Part shown: positions 15,453-24,745 of the stretch, piece by piece
How the letters are laid out: each line of letters opens with the position of its first letter
Position numbering within the stretch: position 1 is the first letter of the stretch
DNA from: Vulcanimicrobiota bacterium
GTDB taxonomy: Bacteria; Vulcanimicrobiota; Xenobia; Xenobiales; JADMJV01
Direction: 5' to 3'
DNA length: 64,000 nucleotides
Assembly (NCBI GenBank): GCA_019637395.1
Contig: JAHBVR010000025.1
Coordinates: 1-64,000 of the forward strand
Program-made: the position numbers and the translations under genes
Notes under the pieces: model-generated
Seen by the model: the letters and a program-made list of their open reading frames with translations, nothing else
Told to the model about the DNA's origin: nothing
Databases searched by the model: none

Positions 15453-18400
15453 ATGAGCCTTCATCCCAGAAAAATCATCGAAAGACACTCGCTACGAAGC
15501 GTTTTACAGTCCATTGGCGCATTGCTGGTGATGCCCGAGAATGCCCCCATCCAACTCAGACTAGAATTTTTGGCCAATCTGGCTGCTAGCGCGAACTCCT
15601 CTGCAGTCCGCCAGCTGACGGTGGGCAAGCTGGCGCAGTTGACCGGGAATCAAGTTCATCAATTCTATTCTGAAGTAGCCCTGAACGAAGACCCGCCCGA
15701 GAATCTGTTCGCGCGGCAGGTGAGAATGGGCCCCTACCTCTTCGAATACCTCACTGGGCTCAACCAAGGGATTGCCCATGACTTACCGGCCTTACTGAAC
15801 TCAATCGCAGCACCAGGAATGCCTCGGGAGTTTTCCGCCGTTTACATCAGGGTGTGGCACGTCTTACTATCGATAAGCAGCGAGATTTTGCACCGGCTAT
15901 CCCCTATGACTTTGGGTGGCGATTCGAACGCCGGATCCGCCGTTACCACACCTGTCCTGCGGCAGAGTAGCGAGATTGAACGGTGGGGCAAAGCATTATC
16001 ATTCAGCTGGCATGAGCTGGCTGAGTTCTTGAAAAACGCAGACCTCCCGAAGGATTTTCTCGATTGCTACATAAAAGGGCCGGAAGAGCTTGCAGAGATG
16101 GGCTGGCTGTACGACTCAGGAGTCGGACCACTGGCCATTTATCCTATAGTTAGAATTACGGCCGACGAATTTATCGTGCCTATACCGTCGGCTTTGGTCA
16201 CGGCCGCGCGTGTAAACATGCTCGACGACGCCCGTCGGCAGAACCTCCTTACTGTCGTTGCAAGCGAGGTCGTCACATCTTCTGCAGAATTCATTAGGCG
16301 GAAAATTAGAGACGCAGATTCGGTGGAAAAGCACCGGGCGCGACCAGACTGCCCGTTATCTCACATACAATATTCGTTTGGTGAGCTGACAATTCATGTA
16401 GTAGTGGTATGCGATTTCGACTTCTTGGGACAACCTCCTGAGACCGCTCTTGCAAAACTTCTCGGGGATGTGGACCTGGCAGTATTTGATCAGCGAGGGC
16501 CGATAGTGGTCTGCACTGTCGGGTTAGGCACTGAACTGGGCGGTCCTAACTCGGCAGAAATGGCGGGCGAGCGGATAACCGTCACTACCGGCGAGCAATT
16601 TGAGGTGTTAATTCAATATTTTGAAGGCAGTTTGGGCGCATTCTACAAGTTCTTGAAAGCCCGACGACGATTTTTGGCGAAATCCTCTGACCGATCTTGG
16701 AGCCTCATCGACTTCTTCAGTATTTACCGCGAATCAAGTTCTATCTATCTAGGTGACAGTGTTGATGTTTCTACGGTCGAATATCTCCAAGTTCCTCCGG
16801 GAAGTGGACGGGTGATTCGTAACATAGTTGAGGAGAGATTCGGCCGGCGTTTTTTTCACCACCCTTCGGGAGGTATCGTAGAGGCTCAAAGAGTAGACCC
16901 TGACTCTCAGCGCCCAATCTTCGCTTCCCTTGAAAGATTGAATAACCGACATCTATTTCGCATCGATGGCCCTATTCCGATTTGGGTTGAGTCACAGCCC
17001 TTGCCGCGCGACACTCCGCGTGAGGTGTTTGACCTATACTTCTCCTACGCTAACGCGATAGCTTATTGGCTATACTGCGTGTTTGAACATTGGCCTCACA
17101 AATCGTCTCGTGAGGTTACCGTAGAGGTCTCGCTGACCCAGATCGAGTCGTGGTTTTCTCTGCCCGCGACCGCCAAAGAAGAACTCAGCGGGCTGTTTGA
17201 CTGCTTAGCATCGAAGTCCGAGGGCCGGCTTTTGCTAACAGTCAGACAGGGGCTGACAGCTTGGCTTGCTGATCGAACCAACGTTGCGGAGGTAGCAATT
17301 GCTGCAGCGATAATTCCGAAGCTATGCCGGCTTATTGAACTCGAACATTTGGAACTCGACGCCCTCGCCACCCTGAAGGAACTGGCGAGAAATCCCCACC
17401 GCGCAATGCTCATCGGCCTTGACACCAAAGATCCGCGGATAGACCCTTCTGACTTGGAGGAATTTGACACTGTCTCTCGCGCCGACGAGGAGGAATTGCT
17501 TGAGGAACTCGGGGCCTACTTCAGCCGAGCTGGAGCCACTTTCGGCGATCCAGATCGGGTCTTGAATGAGTGTGTAGGCTTCCTCTTTGGCATCCTGGAA
17601 AAGGAGACTGCCGAGCTGGACCCCGCGGGCGCGTTAGAACACTTCTTGTCGATGTACGAATACTTTTCCCATTCTGCCGCCAGATTGGAAAAGGTTGGAG
17701 CAAATCGCCTCCATACGGATGGGCATTCCGCTACAACAAGACTGGCAGAGGACAGGAGAAAGGTGGAACTTGCGACCACTTGTTCACGCTTTTTGGTAGA
17801 GTACATCGCCGCTAAGCCCTGTCTCGGCCAAACACAAATTTCTTCCCAGGTTTCTGACCGACTTTTAGCCGTGGCCTCCCAGATCGTCTATTTTGGGACC
17901 GAGTCTGACATGGTGCGTTCTGGGCTTCTGAGAGTTGAAGCCACACTCCTCGCTTCCGGACGTCTTGGCTTGTACAGATCAGGCAATCTGCCGGATTCTG
18001 GGGCTTTCAACGTAGAGTTTTCTCTCGGGAAAGCACTGCGAGCTGTCGATCCTACGACACCAATTCCAAAAACCTTAACTGACAGTCTCATCGAGGCCTA
18101 TACCAACGAATACGGTATTTCCCTTGTGGACCTGCATGAGCTGCTTATTGAGATAGCCAATCGTGGTAACTATAGCGGCTCTGTCGGGTCCGCCAGCTTA
18201 GCCGAACTTAAATCTAGCATCCCTGCCCAGACGAGATTCAATGCGCAAACGATAGCCATTCTTTTTCGCCACTTCACCCTGGCGCCTCGAAAAGATTTCT
18301 TTAACCCGCCGGGGTTCGGTAAGGCAGAAGTCTTTCCTTGGAAAATGAACAGAAAGGTGTCACTTCTGACACGTCCCTTAGTCATCAATGGAGATCTGCT

Positions 18401-19001
18401 AACTTGGGGCAAACGAACAATTCAGTTCTGCTCATTCTTCATCCTCCAAAATTGCTCATGGGGAAGGTATAAAGCAGACTCAAAGCAGCTACAGCAAGCG
18501 ATTTCAAAGCTAAGGAACTGGCAAACGGAGCAGTTTAACCAGGAGGTCCACCAGTTTTTCTCCCAGCTGCCGGGTTACGTCTCGAAGTTCGGTGTCGACA
18601 AGTTTGGCACGGTACCCCTAGAGCGTAGTAAAGGAAAGCCTTTAGGCGACATTGATGTCCTGGCAGTCGATACCCTACGGAAACGAATTTGGCTTATTGA
18701 GTGCAAGGACTTTGCCGGTGCAAGGACCGGCGCCGAGCTGAAGAAGGAAGTAGAAGCAATTTTCGAAGAGGGTGGATACGTGGAAAGACACTTGGCAAGA
18801 ACAGAATGGATTAGGCATCATTTGTCACTTTTGATCGAAGAGTTCCAGCTAAGTGGTAACCCAGACGATTGGGCGCTTCAACCGGTCATCGTTACTGATC
18901 GCCAGCTTTTCACTCCCAATTTGAAGAAGTCCGCAATTCCAGTAGTAGCGTGGATCCATTTCAGGGAGCAGTTTAGAGTCGGTGCAGTGTATTCGTCCTA
19001 G
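15453..19001 (+). CDS. Very large protein with C-terminal PD-(D/E)XK nuclease-like domain
   Basis: An 1182-residue protein. Near the C-terminus PLGDIDVLAVD (D1066, D1068) is followed by RIWLIECKDF (E1083, K1085), the classic D-x14-E-x-K arrangement of restriction-endonuclease and NERD-like folds. A helix KKEVEAIFEEGGYVERH follows. The preceding 1000 residues are largely helical with no P-loop, helicase or other motif I recognise. The ATG at 15453 follows GGGGACGGAG. It is divergent from paralog B across a 523-base gap. Gene size and context fit a restriction or conflict effector, with the large N-terminus possibly doing recognition. Nuclease call moderate, overall function unknown. Confidence 0.68.
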   Translation: MSLHPRKIIERHSLRSVLQSIGALLVMPENAPIQLRLEFLANLAASANSSAVRQLTVGKLAQLTGNQVHQFYSEVALNEDPPENLFARQVRMGPYLFEYLTGLNQGIAHDLPALLNSIAAPGMPREFSAVYIRVWHVLLSISSEILHRLSPMTLGGDSNAGSAVTTPVLRQSSEIERWGKALSFSWHELAEFLKNADLPKDFLDCYIKGPEELAEMGWLYDSGVGPLAIYPIVRITADEFIVPIPSALVTAARVNMLDDARRQNLLTVVASEVVTSSAEFIRRKIRDADSVEKHRARPDCPLSHIQYSFGELTIHVVVVCDFDFLGQPPETALAKLLGDVDLAVFDQRGPIVVCTVGLGTELGGPNSAEMAGERITVTTGEQFEVLIQYFEGSLGAFYKFLKARRRFLAKSSDRSWSLIDFFSIYRESSSIYLGDSVDVSTVEYLQVPPGSGRVIRNIVEERFGRRFFHHPSGGIVEAQRVDPDSQRPIFASLERLNNRHLFRIDGPIPIWVESQPLPRDTPREVFDLYFSYANAIAYWLYCVFEHWPHKSSREVTVEVSLTQIESWFSLPATAKEELSGLFDCLASKSEGRLLLTVRQGLTAWLADRTNVAEVAIAAAIIPKLCRLIELEHLELDALATLKELARNPHRAMLIGLDTKDPRIDPSDLEEFDTVSRADEEELLEELGAYFSRAGATFGDPDRVLNECVGFLFGILEKETAELDPAGALEHFLSMYEYFSHSAARLEKVGANRLHTDGHSATTRLAEDRRKVELATTCSRFLVEYIAAKPCLGQTQISSQVSDRLLAVASQIVYFGTESDMVRSGLLRVEATLLASGRLGLYRSGNLPDSGAFNVEFSLGKALRAVDPTTPIPKTLTDSLIEAYTNEYGISLVDLHELLIEIANRGNYSGSVGSASLAELKSSIPAQTRFNAQTIAILFRHFTLAPRKDFFNPPGFGKAEVFPWKMNRKVSLLTRPLVINGDLLTWGKRTIQFCSFFILQNCSWGRYKADSKQLQQAISKLRNWQTEQFNQEVHQFFSQLPGYVSKFGVDKFGTVPLERSKGKPLGDIDVLAVDTLRKRIWLIECKDFAGARTGAELKKEVEAIFEEGGYVERHLARTEWIRHHLSLLIEEFQLSGNPDDWALQPVIVTDRQLFTPNLKKSAIPVVAWIHFREQFRVGAVYSS

Positions 19002-19718
19002 CAGGATGTCTCGTTCTGGCTCTCTAGCGAGTGAGAGGCTTTCCTTATTTGGTATTGCCGATTTTTCAGTGAAGGTGATTTATATGCAAGCTGCTCCGGC
19101 CGAATGAAGCTTCGGTCTTTAATTGTGCGGTCGCCAGTGCTGTGGTTAGTCTGGGGGCTCTCGGATATCAGAGCTTGTGGGAACCTCGGTAGTTCGGTAG
19201 CGGCCGAATCACTGCCGTAGCCCGTAGCGGCTTATCTCGCTTCTGGAACCTGGAGCTCGCGAAGGATGGGTCCGACCCAGGAGGAACGTCTACTGGTTGG
19301 GCCGCAGTCGCCTAAGCGCTTTGTTTCTCCCTTTTGGAACGGGTCGATCGGTGGCACACTATGGGCACACTAACTCCACCCGGCACGCCAGTCCGGCCAG
19401 AGCAAACCTTATAACCAAGCCCCGCAGCCATCATCGGAACCGCCAGACCTCACTCTTTCGCAAAGAGTGAGTAGTGTTCATACCCACGACCGGTCCATTG
19501 AAGAGCGTCTCCACCTCACCAGACTCTTGGAATTCAGGGAATGCAGCGAGCCCCTTCTTGCGCCATCTCCAGCTTCTCCCACCGCATGGCACCCCGAGCC
19601 GATAATCGGTCGGGATCCAGGGTGATCAAAACCTCCAGCGAACAATCCTGGGTCAGAGCCGGTTTGTGCGGAATTAGCTGAAGCATTCCCGAGGTTAGAA
19701 ACTAACCGTAAATCAACT
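19002..19718. other. Gene-free stretch at the end of the accessory region
   Basis: About 700 bases without a supported gene. A small hairpin, CACTCTTT-CGC-AAAGAGTG, lies at 19451-19469. Base composition shifts from the AT-richer island to the GC-rich core around the end of this stretch, so it is a plausible island boundary. No tRNA or clear attachment-site repeat was found. Confidence 0.45.
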
Positions 19719-20300
19719 TTAGCCGGCGAGGCCGAGCGGAGCGAAGCGGGCCTGGCGGCGCGGAGCCGGCAACTGGGCGCCAGGCAGGGCGGGCGCCCGC
19801 AAGGTGTGCAGACCGGCGCGCAGGCGCGGCTCGTCGGGGTCGGTGAAACGGCAGCCGGCCACCCAACGGTTGCCCTCGGGGCGGCACCAGAGGACCTGGA
19901 CTTCGCAGTCGACCTCGCGCTCGTAGCCGGGAAAGCTGATGCTTAGAGCCAGCAATTCCCCGGGTTCCAGGCTCTCGGACACATCCAGGCGCAGGCCGCC
20001 GGCACTGATATCCTGAGTTAGCGCCTGGTAGTCGGGGAGTTCGGGGGACATCACCCGCAGGCGCTCATCCAGGCGGGCCTGGCGCCGGGTGCCGAGCACG
20101 GGCACGGAGTCGACCAGGCCTTCCAGAGGGACAGGCGCCCGAGCCGTCACCAGGAACTCCTTGTCGCCTATCGGACGGCAGCTTTCTACTTCGAGCTGAA
20201 CCGTACGTTCTTTCATTGAGACGCGCAGGCAGTCACCTGGACGAAGCTGGCTGGGCACGCAGAAGGTCAATAAATCACCCTGGACCTGCAATCCTGACAT
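19719..20300 (-). CDS. PilZ-domain protein (c-di-GMP receptor type)
   Basis: A 193-residue protein. A YcgR-like N-terminal half (SQLRPGDCLRVSM, VEVESC-like strands) leads into a PilZ domain: RRQARLDERLRV carries the arginine-rich RxxxR-type motif and QDISAGGLRL the (D/N)xSxxG motif, followed by beta strands. These two motifs bind cyclic di-GMP in PilZ proteins. The ATG at 20300 follows AGGAGG, which decides against the longer frame from 20489. It lies 82 bases after two small secreted-protein genes on the same strand, near pilin genes and in the same window as pel genes. A link to pilus or biofilm control is plausible but not shown. Confidence 0.85.
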   Translation of the reverse strand: MSGLQVQGDLLTFCVPSQLRPGDCLRVSMKERTVQLEVESCRPIGDKEFLVTARAPVPLEGLVDSVPVLGTRRQARLDERLRVMSPELPDYQALTQDISAGGLRLDVSESLEPGELLALSISFPGYEREVDCEVQVLWCRPEGNRWVAGCRFTDPDEPRLRAGLHTLRAPALPGAQLPAPRRQARFAPLGLAG

Positions 20301-20382
20301 AGCCTCTTCCTCCTGATCCCAGCTTAGCTCCGACAGGCCCCAGAGGTTGCAGGCGCGTTCGTAACAAGAAATTAGTACACTA

Positions 20383-20814
20383 TTACTGAGTAATTTCGGC
20401 TTTACCGGGGAAAGACGGAACTTCCAACACGTGGTACTGGCCGAATCCATAGGGAGCGGCGTAATTGCGATAGTCCGGCGGCACCTCAAAATCCACCTTC
20501 ACCTTGAGGTCATTCCCCTCTCGCCGGGTCTCGGTAATCTTACAACCGATGTGCACGTTCTCCGTCCATACCGCTACCAATGAGTGCTCCTGAAAATTCA
20601 CCCTCGGCTGGCGCAGAAATGGATCCTGGCTGGGCGGAGCAGGTTGCTTCATCTGGATCCGTTCCTTGGGAATCCGTTCCACGAAGGCGTCGTATTCGGC
20701 CTGGGTGTGGATGGCCAGGCAACCACGCTCATTCTCGCAACGGACAAGGCCGTGCCAGGAACCGTCGGCCGCCCAGGCCGGCAGGGCCAGCATCAGCAAA
20801 AGCCACTTCTTCAT
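20383..20814 (-). CDS. Small secreted protein, unknown function
   Basis: A 143-residue protein beginning MKKWLLLMLALPAWAADG, a clear signal peptide with an AWA-A cleavage site. The mature part (about 125 residues) has two central cysteines (RCENERGC) and one further on (IGCKITET) and is otherwise unremarkable. I do not recognise the family. The ATG at 20814 overlaps the stop of the upstream gene as ATGA, indicating translational coupling. Confidence 0.7.
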   Translation of the reverse strand: MKKWLLLMLALPAWAADGSWHGLVRCENERGCLAIHTQAEYDAFVERIPKERIQMKQPAPPSQDPFLRQPRVNFQEHSLVAVWTENVHIGCKITETRREGNDLKVKVDFEVPPDYRNYAAPYGFGQYHVLEVPSFPGKAEITQ

Positions 20815-21323
20815 CGCTCCGAGCCGGGAGCGAAGAGCATGATCATCTCGCACTGGCCTTTCTTGAACTTGGGAACTTTGTAGGGGTCTTGCTGACGGGG
20901 TGGCCGGCCGTCTTCGAAGAGAAAGCGAACCCCCAGCTTCTTATATTCAAGATAATACGGGTCGTCGTCATCCGGTGGGCCCAGAGCCGCCACCACCGCC
21001 TCCCGCCCGCAGCCCAGATGCACCTTGGGAAATCCCTGGAGAGTGCAGCTCGGATCGTGAATTTCCAGTCCGGTCAAATGGTCTTTGCGATCAAAGTTGG
21101 CCAGCAATTGCACCGTGCCCTGGGCGGGAAATTGGTAGATAGGGCCGATGGCGTAGTCGTCGTCGAGCTCGTGGGTAAAAGCCTTAAGGGCTGCCAGGGT
21201 GGCCTTCACCGATTGGCCCAGGCGCAGTGGGCCCAGCGACCGGCCCGGCGAGAACTGCATCCCGAGTGGCTCGGTCCAGGCCAATCCGGCGCACAGAATC
21301 GTAATAAGAAACACCTTCCGCAT
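20811..21323 (-). CDS. Secreted protein, unknown function
   Basis: A 170-residue protein with a signal peptide (MRKVFLITILCAGLAWTEP). The mature region begins FSPGRSLGPLRLGQSVKATLAAL, resembling the 'GplrLGmt' opening found in several secreted proteins of unknown function, and has a DDDDPYYLEYKKLGVRFLFE segment. Two cysteines could form a disulfide. It forms an overlapping pair with the next gene. No function assigned. Confidence 0.7.
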   Translation of the reverse strand: MRKVFLITILCAGLAWTEPLGMQFSPGRSLGPLRLGQSVKATLAALKAFTHELDDDYAIGPIYQFPAQGTVQLLANFDRKDHLTGLEIHDPSCTLQGFPKVHLGCGREAVVAALGPPDDDDPYYLEYKKLGVRFLFEDGRPPRQQDPYKVPKFKKGQCEMIMLFAPGSER

Positions 21324-21428
21324 GATCGTTCATGTTCGCAGCCGCCCCCTTCCAATCCCGCCCGACCAGTTGAGCAACCTTCTCAGCACCAACAGCAAAA
21401 GCAGTGCGGTTTTCGCCCGGGGTTCAAA

Positions 21429-23540
21429 TCAGAATTCGTGCCAGGCTAAAATCTGAAAGGAAAAGGGTCCGCTTTCAAGCAAGTTGGCCACATAGCTCGG
21501 GTCGAAGATAATAGTTGAATTGTTAGCATGAATCGTGGTCTTGGCTACACCGGGCACGGGCGGGCCGGTGGGATCGCCACCGTAGGCCACCATTTCGCCG
21601 GTCAGGTCAAAGCGAGAATTGCTGCCGCTGTTGCCGGCGAAAATGTTCACTCCCTGCCAGGCGTATAGGATGCCTTTCATAGTGATATTGCGGAAGGTTC
21701 CGCTGTCGGCGTCCAATTTGAAAGCATCGATGTTGATGGTGCCCTGGGCGTAGAGGTTCAGCCCCAGCGCCTCCCCGGGGGTGGATGTGAATTCACTGCT
21801 GGTGCCGATCAGGGAGATGTCTTTCGAGCTGACCAGGGCCGCGCCGTGCCCCTGCACCTGTGAACCAAGAGTGATGCTGCCGTGGTTGTTGCCCAGAGTC
21901 AACCCCGAGCTTCCGCTTCCCTGCAAATTTAGTTCCAGGTCGGAAGGCTTGAGTTTGCTGGGGCCGGTGGGAACAGTCGGGCTTTCCTCGGTGGATTCGG
22001 GGACGGCGCCGGTATAGGTGGGGTAGAAAGGTATCAGCGCGGCGGTGCGTGTCACTCCGGCCTGGAGAAAGGCAGTCAACATGGGCTGGGTATCGGTGTT
22101 GGTCAAGATCGCCAGATAGGGGCTGCTGATAGGAAGGGCAACGTGATCGGTGTGATCGGCGCTGAGCCAATAGTTGTAGTAGTTGTTGTCCGCGCTGATG
22201 GAAGAACCGTAGGGCAACTGATTGAGGACCTCCAGCCAGGCGTTCTTGGCGGCCGTGCTGGGAGCAATGTCGGTGGGCCCGGTGGTCAGCCAGTTGGCAA
22301 ATTCTTTGACAGGCGAGAGCGAGGGGGGAGTGGCCGGTAGCCCGCCGTAGTCAGTGGACTGAGCCGCGCCGCCGTCGGGAATGAGGGCAAAATCGGTGAC
22401 CGCCCCGGCCGCGTTGATGGCCAGGTCCTGGCTCACGGTCAGGCGGAACTTGGGAGCGGTGGGATTGGGCCCGTTCAGCTCCATGCCCGAGGGTAAAGTG
22501 ACCGGAGTGCCGGTGGGCGGCGGAGAGGCGTTAACGAAGTCAGAGTAGTTCATCGGATAGTACATCACCGTGTTGGTGGCCGTGACCACGTAGGTTCCGG
22601 CCGGCAAGGTGAGCCCGCCGGCGGGAGTGCGCACCTTGGAGAGGGGAATCTTGTAAAATCCGTCCGGGCCGTGGTCGGTGCCGGTGGTCACATTGGTCAG
22701 CGCGCCCGTGCTCATGGTTCCGGCCGCCCGTAGCTCTCCGTGAGTAGAGTTGACGGCTCCTACGCTGAGGCCGTCCTTGCTGCGCAAACGGGCTGTTTGG
22801 CCACCCAGCGAGTCCAGTTGCAGGGTGCCTCCAAAAAGATCGATGTCGAGATTGCCCGAGGAGCTGATGGCCGAGTCGGTGACGGGCTGGTTGCTGCCGA
22901 ACTTGAGCAGAGCCTGGACGGTGCGCCGGTGCACCGTTCCATAGAACTGGTCTGGATTTTCGCTGGAGGTTCGACCGGTGGCTCCTTCGATGCTCAAGAG
23001 CAGCGTGGCCGGGGGGACGACCAGCTGAGTATTAGGCCAGGGGCCGGAGTGCACCGATTGAGAGCCCTCTCCAGCCAGCGGCAGGTTGCGCTGGCTGGCG
23101 CCCTGCAGATTGTTGCAACTGAGATAGGGCATATCCGTCCAGGCGGTGGGAGGATCGGCCATGTCATCGCTACCGGAACCGGCCACCGGCCCGCCGTCCT
23201 GGTAGTTGAAGCGCAGGCGAAAGCGCGACCAGTTCTCTCCGTCGCGCAACCAACCCAGGACTTGCCCATGGCCTTCGCTGACTCTCAAGCCGGGGGCCTC
23301 ATAGGTTTGCACGGTGGTCTGATTGGCGCACCAGGTCGGATCGCTGCTCAAACGGCTGCGGACCCAGTCGAGGCCGCTCTGAGCGGCCCGTTCCGCGGCT
23401 CCGCGCTCCACGTCGTTTTGCGTGCGCGACAAGGCGCCGGGCGCCAACGCGAAGCTGGCCTGCACGAAAATCAACACCACCACGCTGATGAAGAGTACGG
23501 AAATCAGTAGAATTGCGCGTTTTTGATTCTTGCGAAACAT
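21429..23540 (-). CDS. PilX-like pilus assembly / surface protein
   Basis: About 703 residues from MFRKNQKRAILLISVLFISVVVLIF. A short basic N-terminus is followed by one long membrane helix and then RTQNDVERGAAERAAQSGLDWVRSRL, the pattern of PilX/GspK-like minor pilus proteins, where AAQ-G-helix motifs follow the membrane anchor. The rest is Ser/Gly/Thr-rich and beta-rich, probably an extracellular domain. Starts at 23564 and 23558 would add 6-8 residues; none has a good ribosome site. It is divergent from two prepilin genes, with starts 60 bases apart, which supports a pilus or type II secretion role. The great length is unusual for PilX. Confidence 0.6.
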   Translation of the reverse strand: MFRKNQKRAILLISVLFISVVVLIFVQASFALAPGALSRTQNDVERGAAERAAQSGLDWVRSRLSSDPTWCANQTTVQTYEAPGLRVSEGHGQVLGWLRDGENWSRFRLRFNYQDGGPVAGSGSDDMADPPTAWTDMPYLSCNNLQGASQRNLPLAGEGSQSVHSGPWPNTQLVVPPATLLLSIEGATGRTSSENPDQFYGTVHRRTVQALLKFGSNQPVTDSAISSSGNLDIDLFGGTLQLDSLGGQTARLRSKDGLSVGAVNSTHGELRAAGTMSTGALTNVTTGTDHGPDGFYKIPLSKVRTPAGGLTLPAGTYVVTATNTVMYYPMNYSDFVNASPPPTGTPVTLPSGMELNGPNPTAPKFRLTVSQDLAINAAGAVTDFALIPDGGAAQSTDYGGLPATPPSLSPVKEFANWLTTGPTDIAPSTAAKNAWLEVLNQLPYGSSISADNNYYNYWLSADHTDHVALPISSPYLAILTNTDTQPMLTAFLQAGVTRTAALIPFYPTYTGAVPESTEESPTVPTGPSKLKPSDLELNLQGSGSSGLTLGNNHGSITLGSQVQGHGAALVSSKDISLIGTSSEFTSTPGEALGLNLYAQGTINIDAFKLDADSGTFRNITMKGILYAWQGVNIFAGNSGSNSRFDLTGEMVAYGGDPTGPPVPGVAKTTIHANNSTIIFDPSYVANLLESGPFSFQILAWHEF

Positions 23541-23599
23541 TTGGTAATATTTTACCATGAGCATGGTGAATTTGCACGGCGGTCGGGTATAACCTCGGG

Positions 23600-23998
23600 A
23601 TGCGCGGATTTTCTCTGGCCGAGGCCATTTTAGCTTTAGGGTTATGTTGTGTGGTGCTGCTGCTGGTGGTGGCGCTGGCCATTTCAGCCAATCGCACTCA
23701 ACGCAAATCGAGCGCCACGCTGGTGGCCAATTCCTATGCGGGCCAGGTGCTGGAAGAGTTCGTCTATAGCCTGCCTCCCGCCGGCGACGATTTTTGGAGC
23801 CATTCCACCTTCACCAATCCTTATGCGCAGGACCAATCCCAGCTCGGCCCGGTGCTCTACCAGTCGCGCCTGTTCCTGGAGCCGATGGGCACGGTGGCGC
23901 CGGGATTGCTGCGCTGCACCGTCAACGTCAGCTGGTCGGCCGGAGCCCAGCAGGGAAATCAGGCCCTTTCGATCAGCCGGTTGCTGTATGCGCCGTAG
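23600..23998 (+). CDS. Type IV prepilin-like protein (GspI/PilV-like)
   Basis: A 132-residue protein starting MRGFSLAEAILALGLCCVVLLLVV. The prepilin peptidase site is G|FSLAE with Glu at +5, followed by a hydrophobic helix. The short leader and single helix fit pseudopilins or minor pilins. The gene overlaps the next prepilin gene by 11 bases. It is divergent from the PilX-like gene. Confidence 0.85.
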   Translation: MRGFSLAEAILALGLCCVVLLLVVALAISANRTQRKSSATLVANSYAGQVLEEFVYSLPPAGDDFWSHSTFTNPYAQDQSQLGPVLYQSRLFLEPMGTVAPGLLRCTVNVSWSAGAQQGNQALSISRLLYAP

Positions 23999-24698
23999 AG
24001 CCTTTACCGTGATGGAAGTCTTGATCGTGTGCACGATCTTCTCCATGCTTTCGGCTCTGCTCTGGTTCGCTCTGCGCAATGTAAGCGATCTGTGGCGCCA
24101 GTCCGACTCCAAGGATGACGCCGTACGCGAATTGATTCGGGCACGCACCGCTTTGACCCGCGACTTGCGCAACGCCAGCAGTGTGCATTTCGCCACCGCT
24201 AAAGTAGGCCCGAACCTGACCGGTTTCGATGGCGACGCGGTGACGTTTCTTTCGAGCGATAGCGGAGCTTCCAGTTCGGAGTGGAATTTGACCTCGGACG
24301 GACGGGCGGCGCTGCCGGCCCAGATCACCTACTACCTGGTGGTGCCCAATCCGGCTGGCGAGGTGGCCGCCGGACCTCCCGACAGTCACGGCTACGAACA
24401 GCAGGACCCCTACAAGTGGCTGGTGCGCCGGGTCGACCCGGGTGGGACGGCGCTGAATCCAGCCTGGAACTCATGGCTGGTGCGCCCTACCAGCCCCAAC
24501 CCGGGCCCCAATCAAAGCGTCCTCTCCACCCGGCTGCTCGGATTCCGCGTGCTGCACGACGGCCCCATGTGGATGCTGGAACTCAGCGCCGTGGCCATCA
24601 AAGACGCCCGCCACCGCGGTTCCCTCGGCGCCACTCCCCTGCGCGATACGCCCTACACTCTGATCGATCGCTTCAGCGTGCGCAGCCAGAATATATAG
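23988..24698 (+). CDS. Type IV prepilin-like protein (GspJ/PilW-like)
   Basis: A 236-residue protein starting MRRRAFTVMEVLIVCTIFSML. The processing site is A|FTVME with Glu at +5; Ala replaces the usual Gly at -1, which is tolerated in some minor pilins. The helical region continues with RARTALTRDLRNASS, typical of GspJ/PilW. The ATG at 23988 lies inside the end of the previous gene. It probably assembles with that protein and the divergent PilX-like protein as a minor pilin complex. Confidence 0.83.
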   Translation: MRRRAFTVMEVLIVCTIFSMLSALLWFALRNVSDLWRQSDSKDDAVRELIRARTALTRDLRNASSVHFATAKVGPNLTGFDGDAVTFLSSDSGASSSEWNLTSDGRAALPAQITYYLVVPNPAGEVAAGPPDSHGYEQQDPYKWLVRRVDPGGTALNPAWNSWLVRPTSPNPGPNQSVLSTRLLGFRVLHDGPMWMLELSAVAIKDARHRGSLGATPLRDTPYTLIDRFSVRSQNI

Positions 24699-24745
24699 TA
24701 TTACCGTGCCTGATCACGCCCAGGCCGGTAAGCTAAATTGGGTGG

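Noticed and set aside
19451-19469. Small hairpin as a tRNA remnant or attachment site
   Set aside because: Only an 8-bp stem; no tRNA arms and no matching repeat near the integrase.
21400-21440. GGTTCAAATC-like string as a tRNA T-arm
   Set aside because: No pairing stem around it and no acceptor or anticodon arms.
20580-21449. Long plus-strand frame
   Set aside because: Antisense to two signal-peptide genes with ATGA coupling; typical shadow frame in GC-rich DNA.
22740-23510. Long plus-strand frame antisense to the PilX-like gene
   Set aside because: Ala/Gly/Arg-rich shadow with no motif.
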